From Blakeslea trispora (Eukaryota; Mucoromycota; Mucoromycetes; Mucorales; Choanephoraceae), in contig JAIWNE010000027.1 in assembly GCA_025331445.1 (NCBI GenBank), positions 186,001 through 250,000 of the forward strand: a stretch of 64,000 nt of DNA. Direction: 5' to 3'. Under the pieces are notes generated by a model. The model searched no databases. It was not told the DNA's origin and saw only the letters and a program-made list of their open reading frames with translations. Of this stretch, positions 53,009 to 64,000 are shown in pieces; within the stretch, counting starts at the first letter, position 1, and every line of letters begins with the position of its first letter. A program made the translations under genes and the position numbers.

Positions 53009-55323
53009 TTATACTTGTACAAAAGATTGATTGAGTTGTTCGTTGAGATGATCCATAAATTCATGAGAAGAATCTCTACGCTGTAGATCGATGGTAGAGT
53101 GAATGAAATTCAAACATAATATTAGATTCGCTCGAATTCGATCTAGTGTAACTGATGGATCATTCGGTTGCTGATATCTAAATCTTGCGGCCCTTAAAAG
53201 TATGTCCCAGACATTCATCACCCATCTAAGATTCAGATGGCACGAAAGTTGACGTGTGAGAAAGAATTGAATCAGGCGTACAGAATTGAGTGCGACACGA
53301 ATAGCCGTGTGCACTAATGACATGTTGAAGTCAAGCTTTGATAGCTTGAGGACATGAATCAGACGTGTGATGAATTCACTACTGGATTCCTCTAGTTCCT
53401 CATCTGAAAAGAACTCTTGATGATATTTGCGAAAATGCTCAATCTTTTCAACAAACTGCTTGAGCCATTGATACTGCTTGGTGTCCAAGATAGTCTTTTC
53501 GGTCGTTGATTTGTTTGAGATGACATCTTTCAGCTTGGAGATGAGTTCTTCTGAATCATCTTTGACGTCTGTTGGCGATTTGGGAATATAAGACTTGGCT
53601 ACAATCAGATACTCATTGTAGAGCGATAAAAGAGCAATCAGAGGGAAAGGGTTTTGACCACATTCTGTTTCCAAGGCGGTAAAGAACTCAAGATCATCCG
53701 TGTCTTCAAACAGAGGCAATGAGATCTGAAATTCCTTTGGTAAAAGATGACGGTACCAGTACCGCATGGCCATCTCGATCTGATGACCAAAGAGACCAAC
53801 ATAAGTAGGCAAATCGTCTCCCTCCACAATCGACATGGACTGATTGATTTTCTCACGTAATCGACCCAGGTACTGATGCATCCTGATTGCTTGACGTTCC
53901 AATAATGAGTCACCGGGCCAGATGCAATGGGGTCTAATATCGTACGAATCAATCAACTCAAATAGCTGCATTGGCTTTGTTCTCTTGTCTCTAAATCGAT
54001 TCTGTAAGATACGGTGGATCTCCAGGACAGAACTGAGATGACGGATACAGTTATTCAGACGGTCCATCATACAGACCTCAATAGGTGCATCCTGTTGCTC
54101 ATCGTGTCTGGTCCAGCCAAATTGAGGTGCTAAAATGTCACGAATGCGCATGGCATGATTCAGATAAAAGATGGCTTCGTTATCTGCTTGCGTCTTGACC
54201 TTATAGAGTGCCAAACAAGTGTAGGTCATCAAGCTCTCGACTGAAGGCTCGTCAAAATGATCCTCTATCAATGCACGTGCCTGTTCGAAAAAGAAGAGAC
54301 CGTACTCGACAATAGCTTCGGGTAAGATGATCTCTTGTATATGTTTGCAATCGAGATGACAGACAACAGAACAGAGAGACAAGACAGCTGGAGATCTAGC
54401 CAGACTGGTTGGATGGGTCATGAAGATCTCAATAAAGCCAGGCTGATATAGACAGAAATGATGCAAGTGCATACAGCCAAAGTAAGCATCCACCAGGCGC
54501 CTCAGGATGGAGTCAAGTTGGTTTGCGGGTATCCAATGAGTCATCTGCTTGGGTGGGACATCAAAGAAGGTCAATGATGTGTATTTGGTAAGGTTCTTGA
54601 GTCTGGCTTTACCGTATTTACGCCAGACCAAGACACTCATCACATGAGTCGTGCCGTCCTTGTGGAGTGAAGGGTTGATGTTGAGTGGGAAAGGTAATGT
54701 GTTGGCCTGTTGTTGATAAGTGGCTGTGGCCAACATGCTATTGACACAGGCCATCAGTTCGGAATGCGATTTAATGTGTGTTTCGATGATCATGTTGCCA
54801 TTTTGAACAGTGAATCGCCAAGGTTTATCTGGCTTTTCGTCTGTCTTTGAAATTGCCGCCTCAATCTGCCTTGTACGGATGATGAGCGGATGAAGCTTAT
54901 TTTTATCGCTAGAAGGTGACAGGATCGATACAGGTGAGGCGGATCTCGGTAATTGGCTAGTATGGGAGACTGGAGAAGGATAGTTTTGATCATAGGCTGC
55001 TTTTTCTTTTGCTAGTTTTAGAGCATTGATTTCTGATTCCATGGTTGAGATCTGTTGCTGTAACTGGTCGATTTGGTTCATGTATTCTAGTTCCTGTACA
55101 TATTCCAAATCTTTGGGAGATGGCATGATGACATAGATGCATTCTGTCTTGTTTTTAAAGCATCTAGATAGTCAAAAAAAAAAAGAGGTGTGAGTTGAAG
55201 GCTTGAAGAAGATTGGAAATCTCACCTTGCACAAGGTTGTTCGTAAGAACATTTCCTTTTTCTTTCTCGGCAGCCGTTACAGGGTATCTTTTTGATTGGT
55301 ATTTGAGCAAATTGAGTCTGCAT
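53009..55323 (-). CDS. Zn2Cys6 binuclear-cluster transcription factor
   Basis: Two exons: 55226-55323, then 53009-55163, giving 750 residues from MQTQFAQIPIKKIP. Directly after the start comes the zinc cluster CNGCRERKRKCSYEQ then PCARCFKNKTEC, a C-x2-C-x6-C-x5-C-x2-C-x6-C arrangement interrupted by the intron. A coiled-coil dimerisation stretch follows (YMNQIDQLQQQISTMESEI). The middle homology region of fungal factors is visible at about residues 240-420: LVDAYFGCMHLHHFCLYQPG and SPAVLSLCSVVCHLDCKHI. This class binds CGG-type half sites in the nucleus and usually controls metabolic genes. The neighbouring P450 might be a target, which is only inference from closeness. The alternative start further upstream gives no sensible N-terminus. 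Confidence 0.9.
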
Positions 55324-57148
55324 AAGAGAGCGAAAAGTTGAAAAAAAAGAGAAAGAAAGAAAAAAGAGGCGCAATGTTTTGCAGCAGCATTCAATCATAA
55401 AGGGTGAGGCAGTCACGTCTTGTTTCCTAAAGCATACCGACTCTCTTTTTTGTTAGAGAAGTGTGTGTATATGAAAGAAGAAGGCTTGTCTCTCTTTCTC
55501 TGTTCCATCTATAAAACACAGAACCACTTATAAATTTAGCTGAAGGAGTATTTTAAAGACAGGTTGACCAGTGTTCTTGGCTAAAATCAAATCGAATATT
55601 ACGCAAGTAAGTTGATAGCACAAGTAAATACAAAATTGCTTGATAGACACCAGCAACTGTATCCTAGTAGTGATTGTATGACATATTGTTTTCCGCTTGT
55701 TGAAATTGTGAGGTTCATTGCTTTAGATCCTCACTCACCTAAATTATTCAATTCCATTGATAGTCTTTCTTTTATACAACTTATGATTGTATTGACATTC
55801 ATTACTCAAGAAGTCTGTCTTGTTAAAGCAGACAATTTCTTTTTGGGGATAGACTAGCATGCATATTTAAAGAAAGTAGCCTACTTATTTCCTCACTACG
55901 GGTAAATGTTAGCCGAAAGGATCTCAACCATTGATTTCTCGGGTTTTATTATTCAATCTTGTATGAATGACTAAGCTGAGTGAAACCCACTTTCTTCATT
56001 ATAAAGGGATAAAGTACAAAGGAAATCATACACTTGTAAAAGTAGCTCAGATAGGGCTGAGATTGAAAATGATGTTTTTCTCTTTCTTTCTTTTTTGCTA
56101 GATTCATAGGCTGAATAGAAGGAAAATAAGCGCATCTCAAAAAAAAAAAAAAAAAGATTGTTTAGATGCTGAGCTATTGAATGTTTCTGGTTATCTAATC
56201 CATTTCTATTGGTGGAGATAGACATGAGCTGACCTTGAATAGTAAAATCACATTGTTTGTTGATTCTGCATAAATTTTTTTGAATTAGATAGAAAAAAGA
56301 TGTTGACTGCAGACAAGTATGTCTTTCAGTCAAAGTGATTGGTTTATAAACACAACTCACATTTTCAAGGTACTTTTATTAGTCAATTCATTTGAAACAA
56401 AATGGTTCCTGATCACTGGTAACAAACAGGTTATTTATTCATTCCATCAGCTCACTTTCTCCCTCCATCAGGCCATATTCTGATAAGCATAAAACATAGT
56501 TTATAAAAAATCAATATAAATTTTTTAATTAAAAAGTCAATCGATATAGAAAGACTCTATTGCGCCATTAAGGCAAATGGAGAGAAAAAAGGTGCGAATA
56601 AATTCGATAGCTGAGCGTGCGAAGGCCATTTGATTGGACAGCATTTCATTCGATTCAGTTAGTTTGATGAAACTCATTCTGATTGGTTTCGGCTATCAGA
56701 GTTGATCCAATTATCTTGATTGGTTGGTTCACACGGAAATACTCAATAAAGAAAAGGATAAAACCATAGAAACGCAATGATACCAACCATCTTCCTTTAA
56801 AAAAAGAGAGAGATTTCTAGTGTCCTTTTTTACACTGTGTATGATTATCGTCGTATTTTGTTTTTTTTCCTTATCAGATTCGACATTTTAATGGAGGATA
56901 GATAATCTTTTTTTTTAAAAAAAAAATCGTTTGTCATAGTAGGTCTAAAATAAATGAGTCATGACAGGCTGTTTATAATCAACCATTCAAACTCCGGTTT
57001 TTTCCTTTTTTTTTTTCTCTCTCTCTCTCTTTTTCTCTTGTTGATAACTGATTTTGTATATAAATACAAATCAAAAATTTTTCCATCATTTTTTTTTAAT
57101 CTTTTTTTTTTATTTTTCGCAACTCGAACAATTTTTCTGAATTAATAA
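55324..57148. other. Intergenic region between the zinc-cluster and cyclin genes
   Basis: 1.8 kb with no supported gene. It contains A/T runs (56137-56155) and a strong pyrimidine leader before the cyclin start (57000-57110). Frames of 60-130 codons at 55612-55857 and 55971-56360 have no recognised content. Confidence 0.4.
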
Positions 57149-57958
57149 ATGACACACCTAAATAGCCTTATTGTTCCCTCAGCCAAAGATGTACAAAAGA
57201 ATGACTCCAATTGCTTGGGACAATACTATCGCTATTTAGTTGACCTGTCTACCAAAGATACCACTCACATCATTCACCCACATAACAATTTGACCATGTA
57301 CCAAAAGATTTATGTAGACACCCTAGTAGGTAAAAAAAAAATAAAAGATATTAAAACCTATAAACAAGATCACTTATATACAATGATAGATATCACCACA
57401 CTTACCATTCGTACTTCATGGCCAATGGAAGCATCCACCACAAAAGAAGGTCAACCCGTCGTCAATACCAACCTATTTGTACGCCACCTGCTTAAACGTT
57501 CAAGAGCCACTCGTTCCACCCTTCAACTAGCCATCTTTTATCTATTTCGTATTCGCCCTTTTATTGCCAAGCGTAGTCAATCGGATCCCATTGTCAAATG
57601 TGGACGCCGAATGTTCTTGGCTAGTCTGATCTGTGCTCACAAATACTTGTACGACAATACTTTCACCAATGCCAGTTGGGCTAAAATTAGTAAATTACCC
57701 GTAAAGGAGATCAATGCCGCAGAAAGAGCTCTTTTGGAAATGCTTGATTATCGTCTCCATGTCTCTCATGAACTCTATCAAAAGTTTGAATCTCAACTAA
57801 AACAAGCTGTTCCTAGTCACCCATTAGCTAATCAACCGATTGTTGGTCAAAAGCGTACGATTGAACAAGAACTCTTGACTGTCAAGAAACAAAAGCAACA
57901 TTATAACATTGTACATGGTATTCCTACACCTGAGGATGATAAAGTAGAAATTGCCTAA
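57149..57958 (+). CDS. Pcl/Pho80-type cyclin
   Basis: A two-exon model (57149-57329, 57390-57958) gives 249 residues. Core cyclin-box text: VDTLVDITTLTIRTSWP after removing a 60-nt intron, then FVRHLLKRSRATRSTLQLAIFYLFRIRPF, CGRRMFLASLICAHKYLYD, and WAKISKLPVKEINAAERALLEML. These match the Pcl/Pho80 branch, which partners the Pho85-type cyclin-dependent kinase and couples nutrient or morphogenesis signals to cell growth. The intron 57330-57389 has no in-frame stop, so an unspliced protein would carry 20 additional residues inside the first helix. The final 40 residues (KKQKQHYN) are basic and unstructured. Confidence in the family is high; the exact Pcl subtype is not decided. Confidence 0.85.
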   Translation: MTHLNSLIVPSAKDVQKNDSNCLGQYYRYLVDLSTKDTTHIIHPHNNLTMYQKIYVDTLVGKKKIKDIKTYKQDHLYTMIDITTLTIRTSWPMEASTTKEGQPVVNTNLFVRHLLKRSRATRSTLQLAIFYLFRIRPFIAKRSQSDPIVKCGRRMFLASLICAHKYLYDNTFTNASWAKISKLPVKEINAAERALLEMLDYRLHVSHELYQKFESQLKQAVPSHPLANQPIVGQKRTIEQELLTVKKQKQHYNIVHGIPTPEDDKVEIA

Positions 57959-58667
57959 AATTACAAAATACCCCCCTCTCTCTTTTTTAAAAACCCATTT
58001 TTTCATGTATATTTTCTCTTAATTTCATCCTGTATCATAACGCATCTTATAAGAACATTTCTTTTTTACATAATAAACCCAATTCATGCCTCCCCTTTTC
58101 TTCTTCATATTCATTTCTACTGCGGATCATTGATTTTAATAAATAAAAAAGTAACGCAGCATGAACAATTAAAATTCTTTATTAAGGCATTGTTGCCTAA
58201 ATTCATGTTTAAAGTTTAATACTCTACACTTGTTTATATCAGTAATTTTGTCACTATCTAGACTTCTTTAGCCGCAGTTTTGATTGCTAAACTAGACCCA
58301 AAAACTAAAAAAGATTGTCTGATGGTTCATTCAGATCAAATCCGCAGTATGGATGGGATTTTATGAGCCATGACAATGAGATGAAAAAAAGATGGATTCA
58401 TACAAAAAAAAAGTGTATCTTCTTACTAAAAGGATAATAGTCTTGCTTATGGTAAACAGACAAAGAAGTTCAATAGACACCATCAACACTAGCCTACTTT
58501 ACAGAATAACGCACTCTTTCAACATGATAAATATAAAAAAGACACATGGCATAGCCATAAAAGGAAATGAGCCATTGGAAAAAAAAAGCATCCCAAAAAG
58601 AAAAAAAAGAGAGACATACTATGCCATAACTAAAAAAGAAAAAAAAAGACAAGATGTGTGTGTGATT
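57959..58667. other. Convergent intergenic region
   Basis: About 700 bp between the cyclin stop and the ORM gene stop. AT-rich, with A runs at 58383-58650. The 112-codon frame at 58392-58730 is Lys-rich chance translation of A runs and overlaps the ORM gene. Confidence 0.45.
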
Positions 58668-59401
58668 TTAATCCATTTCATAGTCAAGTTTATTGATACC
58701 AAAAATTCGCACTCGATGCATCACAGGTAATTTGGCTACCAAGACAACCAAAAGAGCCGTAAAATTGATACCAAACAGAAACACATCATAGTGTGTATAA
58801 TGTGTACTCAGCAAAAACCTACAAAACTCCCATTGTCAATCTCCCCTTCATTATAAACCATAAAACACTTGAACTTACAGAACAATAGGTACAGCAGTCA
58901 AGAATTTACGTGTAGCTGTAAACTGAACACCTCCATCAATTTGCTCCCATAATGTCAATCCATCATATGCACCTTGGTTGTTTTCAAATGGAATACCCTG
59001 TACCCAATGAAACATGATATAATGACCCTATTATATAATTTATCAGTCTATCTCTCTCTCTTAACAAGTAAGCATAGTTTACAAAGTTGAAGGATAAATT
59101 TGTCAAGGTCCAACTGGCTTCTGGCGTGATGAATGGTATGACAGTAAACAAGGCTTTCAAAGCAACCACTATAAAGATAGTAGTAGACCAGGCACCTGCA
59201 GACATACAAAAGAAAAGAAAAAAAGCCGTATGAGATTAAGCTTTTTTTTTATTATTATTGTTACTATTTTATCATAAAGATGTCAGGCTACATCATGCCT
59301 TACCTTTATAATTAACCCAAGAAGAGTTAAAGTTGGGCATCGAACTTTGATCAAGAGCAGTATATGCTTTATTCTCTTTTGTTGTAGGCATATTGTGTGT
59401 G
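58668..59401 (-). CDS. ORM/ORMDL family ER protein, sphingolipid synthesis regulator
   Basis: Minus-strand gene with about four exons, from ATG 59401 ([20 protein letters not shown]) to the stop at 58668. The ORMDL hallmarks are all readable: [99 protein letters not shown] and [14 protein letters not shown]. Four membrane segments are expected in the ER. The family binds serine palmitoyltransferase and lowers sphingoid base synthesis. Length of about 155-160 residues is normal. Yeast Orm proteins carry a phosphorylated Ser/Thr N-terminus; here only TTKEN and a short Ser/Thr stretch are present, so TORC2/Ypk1-type control may be weaker or absent. A GT/GA microsatellite lies just upstream. Confidence 0.9.
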
Positions 59402-60451
59402 TGTGTGTATGTGTGTGTATATGGAGAAAAAAAAAAGAGAGAGAGAGAAAAGATTAATAGAGTGTAATAATATAAAGAAAAAAAAAAACGGGCAAAAAAA
59501 AAAAAATGAACCAGAGCAAATAAAATTTCAAAAATACTATCCCCATTAGCCAATCAAATACTGCCTACTCTTGGCAAAAGGGGAGAACAATGTTGTCAAA
59601 ATTGAATTTACCTTAAAAAAAAGTAGAGCCTATATTCAGTTCTTGCTTGTAGAAACATGATGAGTGCAAGTAAGACTTGAATATTATCAAAACAACAAAG
59701 AAACCTGTCAAGGTTGGATCAGAACCACAACTTTCTTTAAAAAAAAAAAGGGAGAGAGGCAGAGATAAGAAAGTACTGCTTTACTCCTCCCCCTATGTAG
59801 AAGCTAAATGATCGTTAACCTGGTTCATATAAATAATAAAAAAAAAGGGATATGTGACACAACAGTAAATGAGTGTCGGTTGTTGACTAACAACATACAA
59901 GTTCTTTTCTTTTTTTAAAAGAGAAAGAGGTCACTTTTTTGTTGTTGTTAATACTATCAATGAAGTTTATTAAAGAAGTCTTTACATATACTCGATTTAA
60001 GAATCCCCCTCCTTTAAGCGTCAACATACCGCTCAATTCAAGAGTGTACTACTTAATTATATAATAAAAAAAAGCAACTATTGTATCATCTAAATGACCT
60101 CATCTACAGTCAAAGGTGTACCATCTTTACTTGTTTAGAGTGGTGATTGCTCCCTTTTTGTGACTTATAATCAACATTTAGCCTTGTTTGTCTCTAAACC
60201 CCTTTGAAATACATATGGAATTCATATATACAACATGTTATATAGATCATATAGAGTCCTCCCCTTTGTTAAAGAAGTGATACAGGTAATTCCAAAAAGA
60301 ATGATTATGTCATCGGAGAGCAAAAAAGTAACAGGATGAATTGACATCATTATTATGCAGTGTATACAAATGGATGGATATATAAAAGAAAAAAAAAGGG
60401 TGGTTTGTCTTTCTTTTTTTTTTTTTCTTTATTATTATCTTACTCTAAATC
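59402..60451. other. Divergent intergenic region with microsatellites
   Basis: About 1 kb between the ORM start and the small membrane-protein start. It begins with a gt/tg repeat (59395-59420) and an A/G-rich tract (59428-59500). No gene is supported in between. Confidence 0.45.
60379..60388 (+). promoter_or_regulatory. Candidate TATA box of the small membrane-protein gene
   Basis: TATATAAAAG lies 64 bp upstream of ATG 60452 and is followed by a T-rich leader (60410-60430). The call is by position and consensus only. Confidence 0.45.
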
Positions 60452-60742
60452 ATGTCTGCCCCTAGTGAAAAGCAAATCAACCAAAACGTCGACAAGACTG
60501 CTGAAGAAACAAAGCGAGAACTCAACAAGTTGCGTGTTGAATACGAAGAACTCAAGAGACAAGCCAAACCCAAGGTTCAAGAAGCTGAATCCCTCTTGAC
60601 TTCTCCTTCTGCTATTGGTTTTTACCAAGGTAAGGAATGAAGAAAATATACGCGTATGTTTGAATAACATGTAATAGGTCTTATTGTTGGTGTCTGTGTT
60701 GTCTTGGGTTATGCCAAGTACAAGGGTGGTTTGGTTGTCTAG
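60452..60742 (+). CDS. Small single-span membrane protein, C-terminally anchored
   Basis: Two exons (60452-60629, 60678-60742) give 80 residues. MSAPSEKQINQNVDKTAEE starts an amphipathic, charged helix (ETKRELNKLRVEYEELKRQ) of coiled-coil character. It is followed by SPSAIGFYQGLIVGVCVVL, a membrane helix, and the short tail GYAKYKGGLVV. This is a tail-anchored topology suited to the mitochondrial outer membrane or ER. The intron falls at FYQ/GLIV, which makes the shortened first exon look incomplete without it. The clear TATA box and T-rich leader suggest an expressed gene. I recognise the shape but not a named family. Confidence 0.68.
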
Positions 60743-60893
60743 AGGCCCAACTACTTTTTTTTTATTCCCTTTTCTCATTCTTACTTGTATAATATACGCC
60801 TTTATGACATTTGTAATAAACTCAAGCTTCCTCTTTTATTATTATTATTTGTATTGTTTTTTTTTTTGAGTATTCTAGAGTGTGTTTATTTTC

Positions 60894-60931
<38 letters not shown>

Positions 60932-63115
60932 GTTGTCATTTTGAAAGCCTTATTGTTGTACCTTTTTTTTAAGGCACATTCAATAAGATAATTGTTTCAA
61001 AAGAACAGATCAATAGGCTTAACTTGTTCTAGTGCTTTGTTGAGATTGTCTATAAAGAAACTAGGCAAAAAAAGGCAATTTATACCCTTTTTTTCTTTCT
61101 TTCCATTTTCCTTAAAAGTCCATTTCAAAAGAAGTCTTGAAAGTAGTTGGTTTCATTTAAGCAGCCAATTGGTAACTGTGTCTTTCTTGATTCAATGTAC
61201 TTTGATGCTTTAGGAAATGAGTTCAAGACATCATTCTTTTAGAGAAAGACTGTCGTTTAGACTAAAGAGTCACTGGTCAGAACAAGCCAGTATACAATGC
61301 TTTTCTTTATTGGAATACTGAACTATTTGATCTAATTGTCCAAAAAGTGTATAATGAAACCATTCAAGAAAAGAGACATAGATTACGCTCATAAGCTTTT
61401 TCTAAAGGAATCTAGGTTGGCATCTTGATTAGTATAACTATCTAAGCTTTGTTGTTTCTTGAATGTCTTGAAAATAAACACTAAAGAGTTAGCCATACAA
61501 TAACTCTTTAGAATTCTCAAAAATCAAAAAGATCATGCAATATTTAATAAGGAACCGTGTTATTTAAAAAAGGCTAAAATGTTGTACATACACTTTTTTC
61601 TTGCAAGAAAATGATCCATATAGTTTGTCTTTCCATTCCAGCATTTGTTCAAGTTGCAAGTAAAAAGAAATGTGGTCAGTTTTATTTGGTAACACGATAA
61701 ATGCATGTTGTGGACATGGAAGAGGAAAGAACAATCTCATGTACAAGTGTTTTCTTTTATCAGAAAAAAAAGACGATCTATTTGGCGTAATTGCTGTTTT
61801 CTGATGATCTCAATCTATCTGCAAGAGTTTACTCCTCACTTTACATGCTTATCAGCTGGGTAAATCTCAATCTGACATGTACTTTTTTTCTAATAAATCC
61901 CTGTGTAATATGGTACAATTTGCAATATTTCTTTCTTTTTTTTTTTATCGATCATCGTCCCCCCCCCTATTATATATCTTTACAAACAACAGATCGTGTT
62001 CATCGTAGTGTCTTTATTCAAACTGATATTGAACAATGGCTTTTTCTAGACCTAGAAGGGAAAACCATATCAAAAAAGAAAAAGTACAAGAAACAAGGTC
62101 AAAAAAGTCTTTTTTTTTTCCCAAGCATCTGATGATTTCAATCAGAAACATTCAATGTGTTCGTGTGCCCTCTTTTTTTTTGACATTTTTGTTCTATTCT
62201 TTTCTTTTTCGACAGTATAAATCACACGAAACTGATGTGTGTCATACAAGTGTGCGATTTAATTTTTTTCTGTGCATGAATATTGTTTTTTTTTGTTGAT
62301 TGAATACGCTTTTGCTTGTGTTTCTAACAAAGCTGAGATTCAAAGGTCCCACGCAGGATATTGGGCTGTATCGCTTAAAAAGGGGATAAGGCTGAATCGA
62401 GATCAGAGTTGCCTTTTTTGTAAAAATCAAGAAAAAAAATTTATTTTATTTCTTTACGCAGTCAAATAAGAAGTTCTATTCCTTTCTAACAGTTTCTGTG
62501 CCCAAGCAAATCCATTTTTAGTTTGGTCAAAGTGAAATTAGGAGAAAAAAAAAGAAAGATTTCACCAGCTTTCATTCTCTTTTTCTACATCGGCAGACAA
62601 GCCTATGTTTTGATGATGGTCAGAGGAAAGAATTTAGTTTTTTTTTTTTTTTAAGTATTTTTTTTTTTTTTCGTTCAACATGACAGATAGATATGCTCAT
62701 GTATGAACACTGAAAAAGAGAGTCACACCGTTTATTCCCCCCCCTCTCTCTCTCTTCAAGCGATTTTTTCTTGGGTTGAAATAAGCGTTAGAAGAGGGGA
62801 ATAGTAGTTGACCATACCCTCCACGTTAGCAGGATACAACACAACAATAAGTTTTGAAATACAGACAGAACATATCTTTTTTTGGAAATGATTCCCTGAA
62901 TGCTGGAAGACTTAAAATTAAGCACTTATTCCAAACTAGTTGGAATGGTAAATCTGAATCCTCCACATCGGAATCGACAGCTAAAAATTTCGATTTTGAT
63001 TTTTTTAGTTTAACTGAGTTTGAATTTTTTTGATATAAAAAGAGAGAGAAGGAGATCAAGTTTAATTTCTTTTTCTTATTATTATTATTATTCTCATATT
63101 ATTCTCTCTTACAAA
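60743..63115. other. Intergenic region without supported genes
   Basis: 2.4 kb. It contains the GA microsatellite at 60899-60929 and many T-rich runs (61930-61950, 62105-62120, 62640-62670). Frames up to 113 codons occur but translate homopolymer-rich DNA and match nothing. The last 90 bp (63060-63115) form an A/T-rich leader for the small cysteine-rich gene. Confidence 0.4.
60899..60929. repeat. (GA)n microsatellite
   Basis: About 15 uninterrupted GA dinucleotides, in the 3' flank of the small membrane-protein gene. Confidence 0.95.
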
Positions 63116-63392
63116 ATGAATTGTTGCTCTAAAACTCCTACTCTCTCTCAAAACCAAGGCTATTGGTTTGAAAACAATTCAACCCCACCCACTAGTGGTA
63201 ATTATTCAAATCCTACTTCTTGTACGGATAATAACACTGCCTGTTATCAATTAAAATCAGGTTTCTGTCAATACTGTGGTGTTGATGTCTCCTTCTTGGC
63301 GTAAGTGAACAGATCTTGTCTTGTTTTGTTTCAATTGACTTATTCTCTCTTATAGTCATGAATTCTGGTGTCGATTTTCAGCTACAGATTAA
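63116..63392 (+). CDS. Small cysteine-rich protein, 73 residues
   Basis: Two exons (63116-63300, 63356-63392) join to MNCCSKTPTLSQNQGYWFEN... ending EFWCRFSATD. Seven Cys: an initial CC pair, one in NPTSCTD, one in TACYQL, a CQYC pair, and one in the last exon. The second exon adds HEFWC, so the end reads as a CxxC...HxxxC set (about residues 50-66) that could bind zinc. There is no signal peptide. The intron has a clean gtaagt and tatag. The protein is short enough that chance is a concern, but the splice joins a Cys/His pattern that neither exon has alone. Function is unknown. Confidence 0.58.
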
Positions 63393-63642
63393 AAAGGAAG
63401 GAAAAAGAACAACAACAACAACAAAAAGGGGAGAAACATACTTTTGTGTCACCCACTCTTTTTTTTTTTTGCATGTCAATGCTTATTCCCCACACACACA
63501 CATACAATCTATAACAAGATCTATACCATACAACAGACAAGCAAAGAAACCCATATATATATACACACACAAAAAAAGCAGCTTTATTACTATTTATTCT
63601 CTCTTAATGTACATATTCTTATAATAAAACCTCTCTTTATTA
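63393..63642. other. Short convergent intergenic region
   Basis: 250 bp with caa and ca microsatellite-like runs (63410-63425, 63491-63502, 63556-63570). No gene is seen. Confidence 0.4.
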
Positions 63643-64000
63643 TTACTTTAAATCGTATTTGGATTTCCAAATCCAAGAATTACCCATCACACCATGACCT
63701 TGTTTGTCTGCCAATCTATAGTATTTTGCAGCCATACAGATATCTTTCTTGACACCATGACCATGATAATAACAATGACCAAGATCATTTTGAGCATCAG
63801 GATCTTTCAAGTCAGCTGCAATCTTGAAATAATAAACAGCAGTCTCTTTGTTCTTCTTACACTATGGAATCGATTAGATTTCTTTGATTTTATGCCATCC
63901 ATTCACTTACACCCCAGCCATGACGAAAAGAAACACCCAGTTCATAAATAGCCATAATAAGCTCACTTTTGGCAGCAGATGCTTTCATGGAGGTAGAAAA
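63643..64000 (-). CDS. Sel1-repeat protein, C-terminal part (partial)
   Basis: The 3' end of a minus-strand gene that continues beyond the right edge. One intron (about 63863-63911, gtaagt...atag) is inside. The readable protein includes SELIMAIYELGVSFRHGWG, then KKNKETAVYYFKIAADLKD, PDAQNDLGHCYYHGHGVKK, and MAAKYYRLADKQGHGVMGN, ending SWIWKSKYDLK with stop at 63643. Ala, Gly, Leu and Tyr positions match Sel1-like (HCP-type) helical repeats, and the GHGVMGNSWIWK ending is shared by fungal Sel1-repeat proteins of the Skt5/Chs4 and Dsf2 group. These act as scaffolds, in some cases for chitin synthase or protein kinase C signalling. Which one this is cannot be decided without the N-terminus. Confidence 0.8.

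Noticed and set aside
58392..58730. Lys-rich 112-codon frame
   Set aside because: Translation of A runs, overlapping the end of the ORM gene.

Overview
The window looks like nuclear DNA of a filamentous fungus, most likely Mucoromycota (Mucorales-like). The reasons are an AT-rich background with long homopolymer and pyrimidine runs, genes broken by many short introns (mostly 45-90 nt, gt...ag), and protein types such as a StuA/Efg1-type APSES factor, a Chs5-type exomer subunit, a Pcl/Pho80-type cyclin and a Plavaka-type DDE transposase. No species is named. Exon ends were derived by hand from splice signals and reading phase.

Layout. 1-8154: 3' tip of an acidic-tailed gene, then BRE1 (RING E3 ligase), a diphosphoinositol-phosphate-type Nudix hydrolase and, convergent with it, a cytoplasmic dynein light intermediate chain. 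8155-20187: an APSES regulator (13976-15572) lying between two gene-poor stretches of about 5.8 and 4.6 kb. 20188-30271: a C2H2/coiled-coil transcription factor, the large rRNA-processing factor RRP5 (minus), and a mitochondrial PPR protein divergent from it. 31294-35229: a secreted C-type-lectin-like protein with a long GLTG-repeat tail, a Tc1/mariner-type MITE, and an unrecognised 187-residue ORF. 35728-41268: acetoacetyl-CoA synthetase, a zinc-finger protein with a C-terminal membrane anchor, and an aldo-keto reductase. 41300-50874: a CHS5-like gene (minus) and cytosolic isoleucyl-tRNA synthetase (plus), transcribed divergently and now separated by a complete 4.3-kb Plavaka-like transposon. 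51377-59401: an unusual P450, a Zn2Cys6 factor convergent with it, a Pcl-type cyclin and an ORM/ORMDL sphingolipid regulator. 60452-64000: a small tail-anchored protein, a small cysteine-rich protein and the 3' end of a Sel1-repeat gene.

Most genes are housekeeping or regulatory and do not form one pathway. The richest accessory content is the transposon at 42621-46955. It has near-identical 22-bp ends starting CACCACC, a TT duplication, an apparently intact 960-codon transposase, an internal foldback with arms of about 98 bp, and a 12-bp minisatellite just after the transposase stop. The GLTG-repeat lectin-like protein and the P450 without the usual I-helix oxygen-activation residues are the other points most worth a second look.
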